Below are positions 35,314 through 45,487 of a stretch of 64,000 nt of DNA, one piece after another. Where the stretch lies: assembly GCF_000735435.1 (NCBI RefSeq), contig NZ_JMPP01000067.1, forward strand, positions 1 to 64,000, given 5' to 3'. The stretch comes from Klebsiella planticola ATCC 33531. GTDB lineage: Bacteria; Pseudomonadota; Gammaproteobacteria; Enterobacterales; Enterobacteriaceae. The position numbers and the translations under genes were made by a program. Every line of letters begins with the position of its first letter. Positions within the stretch are counted from its first letter, which is position 1. The notes below the pieces were generated by a model that was given only the letters and a program-made list of their open reading frames with translations, did no database searches and had not been told where the DNA came from.

Positions 35314-36570
35314 TTATACTGGGATTGTCTTTGACTGTATTTTGTTCTTACGCAAGGCAATTAGCGCAAACAGTATCGTTCCGGTAATAACTAACCCGGC
35401 AGACATCACAAAACTCATTTCTTTTGACCCGGTCAGGTCGGAAATAAAACCGGTGAGCGTCGGTGCGACCACCGCTGAACTCATGCCAAAGAAATTAAAC
35501 AAGCTAAAGGCGCGGCCTAATGTTTTCGCTGACGCCTGCTCGGAAACGAAAGAGATAAGAATCGGGTCAACGGCCATTTTGCCCAGCAGTCCGTACAGCA
35601 CCAGGCTAATCATCAGCATGGTGGTATTCGGCGACAGAACGGTAAACATCAGCATGGCCGCGGCGACAATCTCAAGCCCGAGAATAACTTTGACTTTACT
35701 GTCACGGAACTTATCCGAGAGATGGCTAAAGAACAGCGCCCCCGGCACCCCGACCACTGCCACCAGCGCGGAAGCAAAACCAATGGCGCCGCCGTCAAAG
35801 CCGCGTTCGGTCTGGAGATAAGAAGGCAGCCAGGTGACGATCAGGTAGTAGCCGTAGCAGGTGCAAAAATAGAGAAAGTAGACGCTACACAGCAGCGGCG
35901 AAAACAGCGGCGCCGATTTCTTTTCAGCGACCGGAGCGGCAGCCGCTGCGCTATCCTTATTCTCCGCTACGGCAGGCTCTTTTAGCTTGCGGCGAATCAC
36001 CAGGGTAAACACGCAGAGCATCACTACCAGGATCGCGGCGACGATAAACAATACGTTTTGCCACGCCATATGCATACTTTTGACCAGAATGCTTGAGCCA
36101 ATCAGGCCAATCCCCATGCCGATGGCGGAGCCGCTGTTAATGATGGCGTTCGCCAGCGCCCGGCGCTCCTGCGGCACGTTGGCCGAGGAAAGCGAATAGG
36201 CAGAACTAAAAAAGGAAGCACAGCCGGCACCGGCCAACAGCGAGCCGATATAAATCAGCGTCAGATTTCCCGCATTAGCAATACTCAATGTACCAATAAT
36301 GAACAGCGAGAAACCGCACATCAACATAATTTTCTGACCCAGCTTATCGACCAGAATTCCGCAGGGAATCTGCATTCCGCAATAGGCCAGAAAATAGAAG
36401 CTGGCAATCGCGCCGATTTCAGCATTACTGACGTTGCCTAAGGACGCCTGAATTTCCGGATAAATAGGTGTTAATACGGTACGATAAATCCATATTGCCA
36501 CCCAGCCCAGACTCATTACGACGACTATTTTCTTCCAATAATCGATACCCGTTTTATTGATAGTATCCAT
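35314..36570 (-). CDS. MFS transporter inserted in the allantoin/glyoxylate cluster
   Basis: The 418-residue protein is a 12-helix major facilitator. The loop 2-3 motif appears as GILVDKLGQKIML, the middle loop is rich in Lys, Ala and Pro (KEPAVAENKDSAAAAAP), and the second half repeats the motif as SHLSDKFRDSKV. E. coli K-12 has only ybbV between ybbW and glxR, so this gene is an addition. It lies 79 bases upstream of allP and downstream of a terminator after glxR. Uptake or export of an allantoin or glyoxylate pathway intermediate is likely from context; substrate unknown. Confidence 0.8.
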   Translation of the reverse strand: MDTINKTGIDYWKKIVVVMSLGWVAIWIYRTVLTPIYPEIQASLGNVSNAEIGAIASFYFLAYCGMQIPCGILVDKLGQKIMLMCGFSLFIIGTLSIANAGNLTLIYIGSLLAGAGCASFFSSAYSLSSANVPQERRALANAIINSGSAIGMGIGLIGSSILVKSMHMAWQNVLFIVAAILVVMLCVFTLVIRRKLKEPAVAENKDSAAAAAPVAEKKSAPLFSPLLCSVYFLYFCTCYGYYLIVTWLPSYLQTERGFDGGAIGFASALVAVVGVPGALFFSHLSDKFRDSKVKVILGLEIVAAAMLMFTVLSPNTTMLMISLVLYGLLGKMAVDPILISFVSEQASAKTLGRAFSLFNFFGMSSAVVAPTLTGFISDLTGSKEMSFVMSAGLVITGTILFALIALRKNKIQSKTIPV

Positions 36571-36589
36571 AAATTCACCCGTGAGGTTT

Positions 36590-36615
36590 AAAAAAACGCT
36601 GCCGGAACCGGCAGC
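36590..36615 (-). terminator. Terminator after glxR
   Basis: On the reverse strand GCTGCCGG-TT-CCGGCAGC forms an 8-bp stem followed by GTTTTTTT. It separates the gcl-hyi-glxR transcript from the MFS-allP-allB-ybbY-glxK genes. Confidence 0.85.
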
Positions 36616-36624
36616 ATTTTCTCA

Positions 36625-37503
36625 TTACGATATTTTATGATTTGCCATTAATTCCAGCGCCTGCACTAAAGACGAGTGGTCTAATTCGCTACCGCCATTG
36701 GCAGCGCAGGTATTAAATAGCTCCTGACAGGTTGCCGTATTCGGTAAATTAAGCGCCAGCGCTTTCGCGCTCTGCAATGCCAGATTAAGATCCTTCTGGT
36801 GCAGAGAAATTTTAAAGCCGGGATTAAACGTCCGGTTCAACATTCTTTCGCCATGCACTTCCAGAATACGCGAGGAGGCGAAGCCGCCCATCAGTGCCTG
36901 ACGCACGCGAGCAGGATCGGCTCCGGCTTTAGACGCGAAAACCAGCGCTTCGGACACCGCTTCAATATTCAGCGCGACGATAATCTGATTAGCAACTTTG
37001 CAGGTCTGACCGTCGCCGTTACCGCCTACGTGGGTGATGTTCTTACCCAGAATATCAAACAGCGGTTTCACGCGGGCAAAGACGTTTTCATCGCCGCCGA
37101 CCATAATCGAGAGCGTGCCTTCACGCGCGCCGATTTCGCCGCCGGATACCGGAGCATCCAGATAATCCGCCCCCAGTTCACGCACCTGCTGCGCAAACCG
37201 TTTGGTTTCAATCGGCGAAATAGAGCTCATATCCACGATGGTTTTCCCCTTAAGCGCCGCTGTGGCACAGCCGTGCTCGCCAAACAGAACGTCGGCAACC
37301 TGAGGGGTATCCGGAACCATGATAAAAATAATCTCCGACTGCGCCGCAACCTGCTCGGCGGTAGCCAGATGCTGTGCGCCTTGCTTGAGCAGGTCATCAG
37401 CAACCGGGCCGATGGTGGTAACGTGCAGAGCGTGGCCTGCCCTGGCAAGACGGAGCGCCATCGGGGTACCCATAATGCCCAGACCAATAAATCCCAGTTT
37501 CAT
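36625..37503 (-). CDS. glxR: Tartronate semialdehyde reductase
   Basis: The 292-residue beta-hydroxyacid dehydrogenase reduces tartronate semialdehyde to glycerate. It has the dinucleotide fold LGFIGLGIMGTPMALRLARAG, the substrate loop DAPVSGGEIGAREGTLSIMVGG, and the catalytic-lysine region GNGDGQTCKVANQIIVALN. It is the third gene of gcl-hyi-glxR. Confidence 0.96.
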   Translation of the reverse strand: MKLGFIGLGIMGTPMALRLARAGHALHVTTIGPVADDLLKQGAQHLATAEQVAAQSEIIFIMVPDTPQVADVLFGEHGCATAALKGKTIVDMSSISPIETKRFAQQVRELGADYLDAPVSGGEIGAREGTLSIMVGGDENVFARVKPLFDILGKNITHVGGNGDGQTCKVANQIIVALNIEAVSEALVFASKAGADPARVRQALMGGFASSRILEVHGERMLNRTFNPGFKISLHQKDLNLALQSAKALALNLPNTATCQELFNTCAANGGSELDHSSLVQALELMANHKIS

Positions 37504-37622
37504 AATTATCCTCTCAGAATTTCTGTTTCGATTTACCAGGGCAATAGCTATCCCTTCCTGTTGTCAGGAAATAAAACCCCTGAGTCTGGAATAATAAATA
37601 CTACCCAAAGATAAATTAATAA

Positions 37623-38399
37623 TTAGCGGTAGTGATTAAACCATGCCAGGCCCGCCTCGGTGGTGGTCAGCGGTTTATATTCGCAGCCCACCCAGCCGTC
37701 ATAGCTTGATCTATCAATAAATTTAAAAAGATAATCGTAATTAATTTCACCGGTTCCCGGCTCACCGCGATTCGGATTATCAGCAATCTGTAAATGCCCA
37801 ATACGATTAGCATAAGTTTGCATCGTATGGGTTAATTCCCCCTCCATCCGCTGCATATGGTAAATATCGTACTGGATTTTCAGATTATCGCTGCCGACCT
37901 CATCAATAAGCGCCAATGCCTGATGAGTGGTATTCAGATAAAAGCCCGGCATATCGAAGTAATTAATTGGTTCGATCAGCAGCAGAATACCTTCCTGCGC
38001 CAGCGCGGCGGCGGCAAAACGTAAATTCGCCACCAGTGTGGAACGGATATGATCCTCGCGATAGCCAGGCGGGGTTTTACCGACCAGGCAGTTGATTTTG
38101 CGATTGCCCAGCGCTTTGGCATAGCGAACTGCGGCGTCAACGCCTTCGCGGAACTCCGCTTCGCGCCCGGGAATACAGGCTATGCCGCGCTCCCCCGCCG
38201 CCCAGTCACCGGCGGGTAAGTTATGCAAGGTATGCTCCAGCCGGTTGTCGCTCAGCTTTTGCTTTAATACCTCGGGCGCATAGTCATACGGGAACATAAA
38301 CTCAACGGCGCGAAAACCGCAGGCCGCCGCTTTCTCAAAGCGATCCAGAAAATCATATTCCAGAAATAACATCGAAAGGTTGGCAGAAAAGCGCAACAT
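37623..38399 (-). CDS. hyi: Hydroxypyruvate isomerase
   Basis: The 258-residue TIM-barrel enzyme interconverts hydroxypyruvate and tartronate semialdehyde. MLRFSANLSMLFLEYDFLDRF, the metal-site LLIEPINYFDMPGFYLNT, QYDIYHMQRMEGELTHTM and GCEYKPLTTTEAGLAWF match the Hyi family. It lies 13 bases after gcl. Confidence 0.95.
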   Translation of the reverse strand: MLRFSANLSMLFLEYDFLDRFEKAAACGFRAVEFMFPYDYAPEVLKQKLSDNRLEHTLHNLPAGDWAAGERGIACIPGREAEFREGVDAAVRYAKALGNRKINCLVGKTPPGYREDHIRSTLVANLRFAAAALAQEGILLLIEPINYFDMPGFYLNTTHQALALIDEVGSDNLKIQYDIYHMQRMEGELTHTMQTYANRIGHLQIADNPNRGEPGTGEINYDYLFKFIDRSSYDGWVGCEYKPLTTTEAGLAWFNHYR

Positions 38400-38412
38400 A
38401 GGTTCACCTCAT

Positions 38413-40194
38413 TTATTCATATTTCATAAAGCAGGTTTCGGTTGGCGCATCGATGGCGCTATCGGCAACATCTTCAAACTCCATCACGTTATCCAGCTCG
38501 CTACCCATCGAGATATTGGTGACGCGTTCAAGGATCACTTCCACGACAACCGGCACGCGATACTCTTTCATCCAGGCTTTCGCCTGCGCAAAGGCGGGCG
38601 CAATATCCTCCGGCTTGAAGACGCGAATCGCTTTGCAGCCGAGACCTTCAGCAACCTTGACGTGATCGACGCCGTAGCCGTTCACTTCGCTGGAGTTGAT
38701 ATTTTCGAACGCCAGCTGGACGCAGTAATCCATATCGAACGCGCGCTGCGACTGACGAATCAGGCCCAGATAGGCGTTGTTCACCAGCACGTGGACGTAA
38801 GGAATATTGAACTGCGCGCCCACCGCCAGCTCTTCAATCAGGAACTGGAAGTCGAAGTCGCCGGAGATGGCCACCACGTTACGCTCCGGGTCGGCGGCGC
38901 AAACACCCAGCGCGGCAGGAAGTGTCCAGCCCAGTGGCCCGGCCTGGCCGCAGTTGATCCAGTGGCGATCTTTAAATACGTGCAGCATCTGTGCGGCGGC
39001 GATTTGCGACAGGCCGATGGTGGTGACGTAGCACACGTCGCGACCAAAGGCTTTGTTCATCTCTTCATAGACGCGCTGCGGTTTGACCGGCACGTTATCG
39101 AAGTGGGTTTTACGCAGCAGCGTACGCTTGCGCTCCTGACACTCGGCAACCCAGCGCTCGCGGCGCGGCAGGCGGCCCTCTTTTTGCATCTGCTGCGCGA
39201 TATCCACCAGCTGAGCCAACGCCGCTTTAGCATCGGACACGATGCCTAAATCCGGGCACAGCACGCGGCCAATCTGCGTCGGTTCGATATCGATATGGAT
39301 GATTTTGCGACCTTCGGTGTACTTCTCAACCGAACCGGTATGACGGTTGGCAAAGCGGTTACCGATACCGAACACCAGGTCGGAGGCCAGCAGCGTGGCG
39401 TTGCCGTAGCGATGCGCGGTTTGTAAGCCGACCATCCCGGCCATCAATTCGTGGTCATCCGGGATACAGCCCCAGCCCATCAGCGTCGGGATCACCGGAA
39501 CATGCGTAATTTCAGCAAATTGCTGTAGCAACGCTGCGGCATCGGCATTAATCACCCCGCCGCCGGCGACAATCACCGGACGTTCCGCCATCAGCAGCAT
39601 CGCCAGCGCGCGTTCGATCTGCGGACGAGTTGCCACGGGTTTATAAGCCGGGAGCGGTGCATACAGCTCGGGGTCAAACTCGATTTCCGCCACCTGAACA
39701 TCATAAGGCAAGTCGATCAACACCGGTCCCGGTCTGCCGGAACGCATCAGATGGAAAGCCTGCTGCAGCACGCCCGGTACCAGCGCCGCTTCGCGTACGG
39801 TAACCGCCATTTTGGTCACGGGCTTAGCGATGGATTCAATATCGACCGCCTGGAAATCTTCTTTATGTAGACGCGCGCGCGGCGCCTGGCCGGTAATGCA
39901 CAAAATAGGAATGGAGTCCGCAGAGGCAGAGTACAGCGCGGTGATCATATCCGTTCCCGCCGGGCCCGATGTTCCCAGACATACGCCGATATTACCGGCA
40001 GTGGCACGCGTATAGCCTTCTGCCATATGGGACGCGCCTTCCACGTGGCGAGCCAGGATATGGCGGATCCCGCCGTGCTTACGCATCGCAGAGTAGAAGG
40101 GGTTAATCGCCGCGCCAGGTACGCCGAATGCGGTGGTAATCCCTTCTTTTTCGAGTACATACATTGCCGCGTCGACGGCTCTCATTTTTGCCAT
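38413..40194 (-). CDS. gcl: Glyoxylate carboligase
   Basis: The 593-residue thiamine diphosphate enzyme joins two glyoxylates to tartronate semialdehyde and CO2. The ThDP motif appears as [33 protein letters not shown] in the last third. At residue 51 it has valine ([13 protein letters not shown]), the known Gcl replacement for the catalytic glutamate of other ThDP enzymes. An AllR-type palindrome lies in its promoter. It heads gcl-hyi-glxR. Confidence 0.97.
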   Translation of the reverse strand: MAKMRAVDAAMYVLEKEGITTAFGVPGAAINPFYSAMRKHGGIRHILARHVEGASHMAEGYTRATAGNIGVCLGTSGPAGTDMITALYSASADSIPILCITGQAPRARLHKEDFQAVDIESIAKPVTKMAVTVREAALVPGVLQQAFHLMRSGRPGPVLIDLPYDVQVAEIEFDPELYAPLPAYKPVATRPQIERALAMLLMAERPVIVAGGGVINADAAALLQQFAEITHVPVIPTLMGWGCIPDDHELMAGMVGLQTAHRYGNATLLASDLVFGIGNRFANRHTGSVEKYTEGRKIIHIDIEPTQIGRVLCPDLGIVSDAKAALAQLVDIAQQMQKEGRLPRRERWVAECQERKRTLLRKTHFDNVPVKPQRVYEEMNKAFGRDVCYVTTIGLSQIAAAQMLHVFKDRHWINCGQAGPLGWTLPAALGVCAADPERNVVAISGDFDFQFLIEELAVGAQFNIPYVHVLVNNAYLGLIRQSQRAFDMDYCVQLAFENINSSEVNGYGVDHVKVAEGLGCKAIRVFKPEDIAPAFAQAKAWMKEYRVPVVVEVILERVTNISMGSELDNVMEFEDVADSAIDAPTETCFMKYE

Positions 40195-40213
40195 TTTTTA
40201 CTACCTCACTATA

Positions 40214-40230
40214 TTGGAAAGTTTTTCCAA
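40214..40230. promoter_or_regulatory. AllR-type operator at gcl promoter
   Basis: TTGGAAAGTTTTTCCAA is a 17-base palindrome 20 bases before the gcl start. A second copy of the same pattern stands between allA and allS. Both places are AllR targets in E. coli, and AllR repression is relieved by glyoxylate or allantoin. Confidence 0.8.
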
Positions 40231-40245
40231 ACTTGAATAAAGCCC

Positions 40246-40270
40246 AAAAATTCCCGCTCCTCAGAGCGGG
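40246..40270 (-). terminator. Terminator of allR
   Basis: On the reverse strand CCCGCTC-TGAG-GAGCGGG is a 7-bp hairpin followed by AATTTTTG, 13 bases downstream of the allR stop codon. Confidence 0.8.
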
Positions 40271-40282
40271 TCGGTTCGGCGA

Positions 40283-41101
40283 TCACTCTGCCTGAGGTTT
40301 TAGTCCCAGCGCGGTGCTGATATTCCTTGCCGTCTCCCTTACCAGCTCTCCCTGGCTGACAAAACGGTCCGGGGTTAAACGGGACGCCGGTCCGGAAATC
40401 GAAATCGCCGCCACCACGGATCCCACATCATCATAAACCGCTGAAGCAATACAGTTTAATCCTGTCACGTGCTCTTCCTGGTCAATGCTGTAGCCGCGAG
40501 CGCGCGCCTCATCCAGATTTCGCTGCAGGACCGGTAAATCCACGATCGTCGTCGGCGTAAAGCGCTGCAGTCCGGTCTTTACAATCACATCAACCAACTC
40601 ATCCGGGGACAGCGGATACAGCAGCGCCTTTCCGGCCCCTGAAGCATGCAGCGGTAGCCGGCTGCCGAGCGGCGCGCACATCCTTACCATCGATTTGCAC
40701 TCCTGCTGGCCAATCAACACCGCTTCGTTGCCGTTGCGAATCGCCACGTTTACCGTTTCCCCCGACATCAACATCAGCCGCCGCATAAAGGGTCCGCCAA
40801 CGGATAAAACATCCCGGTTGTGGATGTAAGCCGAGCCGATATTGAATGCGCCAAGCCCGATGTGCCACCAGCCTAACTGCGCGTCCTGATAGACAAAATC
40901 GGCGCCCTCCAGCACTTTTAGCAGGCGAAAAGTGGTTGATAACGGTAAGTCCAGATTCAGGGAAATATCGCTGACCGATGAGCTGCCGCCGCTCTTTTCA
41001 AGGTATTGCAGTATCGCAATCCCTCTCTCCAGCGCCTGTGCGCCTTTTTGCGCGGAAGGCTCCTGTTGGCCCGGCCTTCCCCGCCTTCTCACTTCTGTCA
41101 T
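40283..41101 (-). CDS. allR: IclR-family repressor AllR
   Basis: The 272-residue regulator has an N-terminal winged helix ([43 protein letters not shown]) and a C-terminal IclR effector domain with [31 protein letters not shown] and [17 protein letters not shown]. In E. coli AllR represses gcl and the allS/allA region and senses glyoxylate. Two matching palindromes are seen in this window. It lies between gcl and allA as expected. Confidence 0.95.
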   Translation of the reverse strand: MTEVRRRGRPGQQEPSAQKGAQALERGIAILQYLEKSGGSSSVSDISLNLDLPLSTTFRLLKVLEGADFVYQDAQLGWWHIGLGAFNIGSAYIHNRDVLSVGGPFMRRLMLMSGETVNVAIRNGNEAVLIGQQECKSMVRMCAPLGSRLPLHASGAGKALLYPLSPDELVDVIVKTGLQRFTPTTIVDLPVLQRNLDEARARGYSIDQEEHVTGLNCIASAVYDDVGSVVAAISISGPASRLTPDRFVSQGELVRETARNISTALGLKPQAE

Positions 41102-41192
41102 ACCTCGATTATCTCCGGCTCAAAACCTGAGCATAAATAGTGTGTAAGCACCCACATGTTATGCAAGATAATCGACAGCGTCACGTGCAACA

Positions 41193-41675
41193 TCACGCAA
41201 AGCTCAACTCCACAGCCGGGATCTCCACGACATCGCAGTTATCTTTTCCGCCGCGATCGACAGTTAAAAAATCGGTTTCGCTCTGCCAGGCAAACAGCGG
41301 GTGATGCCAGACATTACGATGATAATTTACTCCCTGACGGCCATTGGAGATAAACGCACGCAGCGTGGTCATGTCCGGCTCATCGCCTCCTGCCGCGACC
41401 ACCACGACAAAGGCTTCGCCGTTCATCGGCACAAACGCCTGGGTGCCCAGCGGATGACGTTCCAGCTCGGTGACGACAATCGGCAATACCGCCGGCTGGG
41501 CCCGATTAATACTGATTAGCGTGCGATCCTGCTGCAGGGTCTCCACCATGGCCAGATCGTGAAAACGCTGCACTTTGCCATCATTAATATGAAAAAAATC
41601 CTGCCCTTCCGTTTCGATAACGTCCCCATAGGGGCGGAATGCTTCGCGCGTCAGCGGCAATACTTCTAGCTTCAT
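41193..41675 (-). CDS. allA: Ureidoglycolate lyase
   Basis: The 160-residue cupin-like enzyme splits ureidoglycolate into glyoxylate and urea, the branch that feeds Gcl. The segments [42 protein letters not shown] and [21 protein letters not shown] match AllA. It is divergent from allS across a 211-base region containing an AllR-type palindrome. Confidence 0.95.
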   Translation of the reverse strand: MKLEVLPLTREAFRPYGDVIETEGQDFFHINDGKVQRFHDLAMVETLQQDRTLISINRAQPAVLPIVVTELERHPLGTQAFVPMNGEAFVVVVAAGGDEPDMTTLRAFISNGRQGVNYHRNVWHHPLFAWQSETDFLTVDRGGKDNCDVVEIPAVELSFA

Positions 41676-41779
41676 TGCAATATTCCTTAGTCATTAAAAA
41701 CCGTCGCCCTCCTCATACCTTGAGGGTGATAGATGTACCGGTCAATTCATGGCCATCTCAAAGTGGTATTAACTATAAG

Positions 41780-41796
41780 TTGGAATAATTTTCCAA
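41780..41796. promoter_or_regulatory. AllR-type operator between allA and allS
   Basis: TTGGAATAATTTTCCAA is a 17-base palindrome with the same TTGGAA...TTCCAA arms as the gcl operator. Its place between the divergent allA and allS genes agrees with AllR control of both. Confidence 0.8.
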
Positions 41797-41886
41797 AACC
41801 TGATTTAAGCCACATAATTGAAAAGGTTATTGTGAAAAGATACTTAAAAATCATGGGTGAATTATTAAATTACGAGGAATAAGGCG

Positions 41887-42810
41887 ATGCTAGACCCCGA
41901 AACACTACGCACCTTTGTCAGCGTCGCGGAGACCGGTAGCTTCTCCAGAGCAGCCGAAAAACTCTATAAAACCACCGCCACAATTAGCTATCGCATCAAA
42001 CTGCTGGAAGATAACATTGGCGTCGCGCTCTTTTCGCGCACCACGCGCAGCGTCCTGCTGACCCCTGCAGGAATGCATCTTCTGGCGCAGGCCAGAGAGT
42101 GGCTGGGCTGGATTGACAGCATGCCCGGCGAGCTACAGCAGATTAACGACGGCGTGGAGCGCCAGGTCAATGTTGTGGTGAATAACCTGATGTATGACCC
42201 TCAGGCCATTGCGCGGCTGTTGGCCTGGCTCACCCAGCGTTACCCTTTTACGCAATTTCATTTTTCACGACAAATTTATATGGGCGTCTGGGATACGCTC
42301 CTGCACGATGACTTTTCGCTGGCCATCGGTGTCACTGGCACCGAACCGTTAGCGGAAAATATTGCCGTCAACTCGCTGGGCGAAGTGACCTGGCTATTCG
42401 TGATGTCGCCGCATCATCCACTAAGCCAGCAAACCGACCCGCTGTCAGAGGCCCAGCTGCGCCGCTATCCTGCGGTCAATATTGAAGACAGCGCGCGGCG
42501 ATTGACAAAGCGCGTCGCCTGGCGCCTGCCGGGACAAAAAGAGATCGTGGTTCCCGATATCGAAACCAAAGTCGCCGCCCATATCGCCGGCGTCGGCATC
42601 GGCTTTTTACCCGAACCGCTGTGCCAGCCGCTTATCGCTCGCGGCGAACTGGTGTCCCGGCAGATACCGACCATGCGTCCCCCCTCTCCTCTGAGCCTCG
42701 CCTGGCGTAAAGATCATCATGGTAAAGCGGTGCAGGATATCGTCTCGCTATTCGGTCACTCCGCCCCGGAAATCCAGGGATTCCTGACGCTATTCAGCGA
42801 TACACCGTGA
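41887..42810 (+). CDS. allS: LysR-family activator AllS
   Basis: The 307-residue LysR regulator has the N-terminal helix-turn-helix ([43 protein letters not shown]) and a C-terminal effector domain. In E. coli AllS activates the allDCE operon when allantoin is present. Position next to allA and selU is conserved. Confidence 0.95.
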   Translation: MLDPETLRTFVSVAETGSFSRAAEKLYKTTATISYRIKLLEDNIGVALFSRTTRSVLLTPAGMHLLAQAREWLGWIDSMPGELQQINDGVERQVNVVVNNLMYDPQAIARLLAWLTQRYPFTQFHFSRQIYMGVWDTLLHDDFSLAIGVTGTEPLAENIAVNSLGEVTWLFVMSPHHPLSQQTDPLSEAQLRRYPAVNIEDSARRLTKRVAWRLPGQKEIVVPDIETKVAAHIAGVGIGFLPEPLCQPLIARGELVSRQIPTMRPPSPLSLAWRKDHHGKAVQDIVSLFGHSAPEIQGFLTLFSDTP

Positions 42811-42894
42811 AAAATCAATCCAGCCTGCCGCTCACCGCGTACAATAGGAGGATTATCGCGTCGAGCGACGCGTCTGAATGGCTTAACGGTTTAA

Positions 42895-43977
42895 ATGATG
42901 GAATTAGTACCACAGAATATTCGGCAGATTCTCGCCAGCAATACGCCGCTGATTGACGTCCGCGCCCCGATCGAATTCCGCCAAAGCGCACTTCCCGCGG
43001 CACTGAACCTGCCGCTGATGGACGACGCCGAGCGCGCCGCCGTCGGCACCTGCTATAAACGCCACGGCGCAGACGCGGCCTTAGCGCTGGGCCATCAGTT
43101 AGTCAGCGGCGAGGTGCGGGAAAAGCGTCTCGCCGCATGGCGCGACGCCTGCTTACGTTATCCGCAGGGCTATCTGTGCTGCGCCCGCGGCGGTCAGCGT
43201 TCGCATATCGTCCAGCAGTGGCTGAAGGAAGCGGGCGTGGATTACCCCCTGATCGTCGGCGGCTATAAGGCGCTGCGCCAGGCCGCCATCCGGCTCACCG
43301 AAGAGCTGGTGCAGCGCCCTATCGTGCTGATCGGCGGCTGTACCGGCAACGGCAAGACCCAGTTGGTCTGCTCCCGACCCGACGGTATCGATCTGGAGGG
43401 GCTCGCCCACCATCGCGGCTCATCGTTCGGCCGCACGCTGCATGAACAGCACGCCCAGGCAACATTTGAAAACCATCTGGCGGTGGCGATGTTGAAAACA
43501 GCCGGGCAGCATCGCCGCTGGGTGCTGGAAGATGAAGGACATATGATCGGCGCAAACCACCTGCCGGCATGCATGCGTGAGCGCATGGCGCAGTCGCCGC
43601 TGGCGGTAGTGGAAGACCCGTTTGAGATCCGCCTGGAGCGCCTGCGGGAAGAGTATTTTGACCGTATGCACCGTGATTTTATTGATGCTTTCGGTGAAGA
43701 GAAAGGCTGGCAGGAGTACAGCGAGTATCTGCATCACGGTCTGTTTGCCATTCGCCGTCGCCTGGGGCTACAGCGTTTTGCCCAGCTCACTACCCTGCTT
43801 GATGAGGCGCTGGCTTCGCAGCAGCGAGGCGCCACGACCGATGCCCATTTTACCTGGCTGGTGCCGCTGCTGAAAGAGTACTACGACCCGATGTATCGCT
43901 ATCAGCTGAGTAAAAAAGCGGAAAAAATTATCTTTCGCGGCAGCTGGAATGACGTCGCCTCCTGGCTGGCGAAGTAA
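42895..43977 (+). CDS. selU: tRNA 2-selenouridine synthase
   Basis: The 360-residue protein has an N-terminal rhodanese domain with the catalytic pair in [12 protein letters not shown] (Cys95/Cys96) and a C-terminal P-loop domain with GGCTGNGKT (147-155). It replaces sulfur by selenium, via geranylation, at the wobble 2-thiouridine of certain tRNAs. The start has two successive ATGs (42895, 42898) and a weak ribosome site. E. coli calls it ybbB or mnmH. Confidence 0.95.
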   Translation: MMELVPQNIRQILASNTPLIDVRAPIEFRQSALPAALNLPLMDDAERAAVGTCYKRHGADAALALGHQLVSGEVREKRLAAWRDACLRYPQGYLCCARGGQRSHIVQQWLKEAGVDYPLIVGGYKALRQAAIRLTEELVQRPIVLIGGCTGNGKTQLVCSRPDGIDLEGLAHHRGSSFGRTLHEQHAQATFENHLAVAMLKTAGQHRRWVLEDEGHMIGANHLPACMRERMAQSPLAVVEDPFEIRLERLREEYFDRMHRDFIDAFGEEKGWQEYSEYLHHGLFAIRRRLGLQRFAQLTTLLDEALASQQRGATTDAHFTWLVPLLKEYYDPMYRYQLSKKAEKIIFRGSWNDVASWLAK

Positions 43978-43991
43978 TCAAACGCCCTACT

Positions 43992-44123
43992 GCCCGGCTT
44001 GCGGCGAAAACGCCTTAGCCGGGCTAAAGGTCCGCCGATGGCGGTAAGCCTGCAGCCCCGGTAAGCGCAGCACCACCGGGGAATATGCCTGTAGCCCCGG
44101 TAAGCGCAGCGCCATCGGGGAGC
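43992..44123. repeat. REP-like elements after selU
   Basis: One palindrome GCCCGGCTTGCGG/CCTTAGCCGGGC (43992-44024) is followed by two direct copies of GTAGCCCCGGTAAGCGCAG-type sequence, each able to pair with a CCACCGGGG or CCATCGGGG arm (about 44049-44122). This is the same element as in the tandem array after cnoX. Confidence 0.7.
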
Positions 44124-44132
44124 CGCAGCCGC

Positions 44133-45278
44133 TTAGAAGTCGTAGCGCAGACGCACCAGGTTCATATCTCCCAGGTTGTCGGTGCTGGACGTAAAGACGT
44201 GCTCATAATCAACGCGGAAACCGTAATCCAGCTGGAAGCTGATCCCCAGTCCGTTATCAATTCGCTGATAGTTACGGCCGTTGACGTACTCCAGGCGGTC
44301 GCCCATAAAGTATGGCTGAATCGTTTTCACCGCGTACTGACCAATCGGGAAGGTATAACCGGCGAAGTACTCAATCCCCCAGGCATCCCCGGCGAAATAG
44401 TCGTAAACATCGGTTTTTTTGGTGGTCATAAAGTTCTGATACCAACCGCCACCGAAGGAGAAGGTCCAGTTATCCGGCTTCCAGCTCAGCGCCGTACCGA
44501 GGATATTCTGATCATAGGTTTTGTTGTCTGCTGTTGACGGGTCGCGCATCTCGGCACGGGTGTAGTTCCACGCGGTCCCCCAGGTCAGATCCCTGGTGAT
44601 GTGATAATCCACGCCCACGGAACCGCCGCCTTTACGCTTATAGCGCAGGCCATTGCCCGGCAGATATTCATTATCTTCAAACAAATAAGAGGCATAGAGG
44701 TCAACGTCACCCGCCGTTTTCTTATATTTCAGCATATTACGGGAACGGTACGAACCATCGTAGTCGCCGTTGATGCCGTTACCCGGCGCCTGGGCGATCA
44801 TGTCGTAATCCCAGATATCGGTTTTCGCCCCAACCACATCGTAGTAAATACTGTTTTGCTGACCGTAGGTTAATGTCCCCCAGGTGTCGCTCTTCAGCCC
44901 GGTGTACAACATACGGCGGGTCGTATTATTGGCGCCTTCCGCATAGTGGTTATCCCAGTCAAACAATGCCGGAATATTGACCCCCAGCTCGTAATAGCTG
45001 ATCCAGCTGATATCATCAAACAGATAATAATCAGCGGCGAAGCGGAAACGGGTCCCGCCATCAAAACCATTACGTTTATAAGACCCTTTATCGCCGTCGC
45101 CGGACATCATGTTGAACTGCGGACGAATACTCCCGCCGACGGTAAAGTTCAGGCGGCTCAGCGGATCTCCGGCCTGCGGGTCCTGTTTCAGTAACGTAAT
45201 CTCAGCCTGGGATGCGAAAGAGGTTAACGCCAGTGCTGCGCCGATCGTCATCGCCAGCGTTTTTATTTTATGTGCCAT
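44133..45278 (-). CDS. Outer-membrane general-porin-like protein
   Basis: The 381-residue protein has a signal peptide (MAHKIKTLAMTIGAALALTS, cleavage after FASQA) and a beta-barrel: alternating strands such as TRFRFAADYYLFDDISWISYYELG and MLYTGLKSDTWGTLTYGQQ, and a C-terminal LRYDF with the terminal phenylalanine needed for barrel assembly. The ATG at 45278 has AAGGAAAAA before it; an upstream in-frame ATG lacks support. The pattern is that of a Gram-negative porin, but it is not OmpC or OmpF by context. It sits where E. coli K-12 has rhsD, divergent from a monooxygenase-like gene. Cargo unknown. Confidence 0.8.
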   Translation of the reverse strand: MAHKIKTLAMTIGAALALTSFASQAEITLLKQDPQAGDPLSRLNFTVGGSIRPQFNMMSGDGDKGSYKRNGFDGGTRFRFAADYYLFDDISWISYYELGVNIPALFDWDNHYAEGANNTTRRMLYTGLKSDTWGTLTYGQQNSIYYDVVGAKTDIWDYDMIAQAPGNGINGDYDGSYRSRNMLKYKKTAGDVDLYASYLFEDNEYLPGNGLRYKRKGGGSVGVDYHITRDLTWGTAWNYTRAEMRDPSTADNKTYDQNILGTALSWKPDNWTFSFGGGWYQNFMTTKKTDVYDYFAGDAWGIEYFAGYTFPIGQYAVKTIQPYFMGDRLEYVNGRNYQRIDNGLGISFQLDYGFRVDYEHVFTSSTDNLGDMNLVRLRYDF

Positions 45279-45370
45279 GCTTTTTCCTTGAGTAATAAGC
45301 AACCTTATAGTTTCCAGCTGAATATTAACCGTGATTTGGCATGACGTGTTGTTGGGTTTTTAATGTTTAG

Positions 45371-45431
45371 TGCTCTTAAAAATCAGTTGGTTATCATTTT
45401 GTGCGCTTAAAAAATCAGCGATTATCATTTC
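45371..45431. repeat. Two 30-base direct repeats in porin/YdhR-like control region
   Basis: Copy 1 (45371-45400) and copy 2 (45402-45431) share TGC-x-CTTAAAAA(A)TCAG and TTATCATTT with a few changes, a period of 31 bases or three helical turns. They lie between the divergent starts, so they may be binding sites of a shared regulator. Confidence 0.6.
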
Positions 45432-45487
45432 ATCGTTCTGTCATTAAAATGAAGTACTGACGCTCAAACATTATCCATGGAGGAATT

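Noticed and set aside
38380-39249. 289-codon forward frame
   Set aside because: Antisense shadow of gcl.
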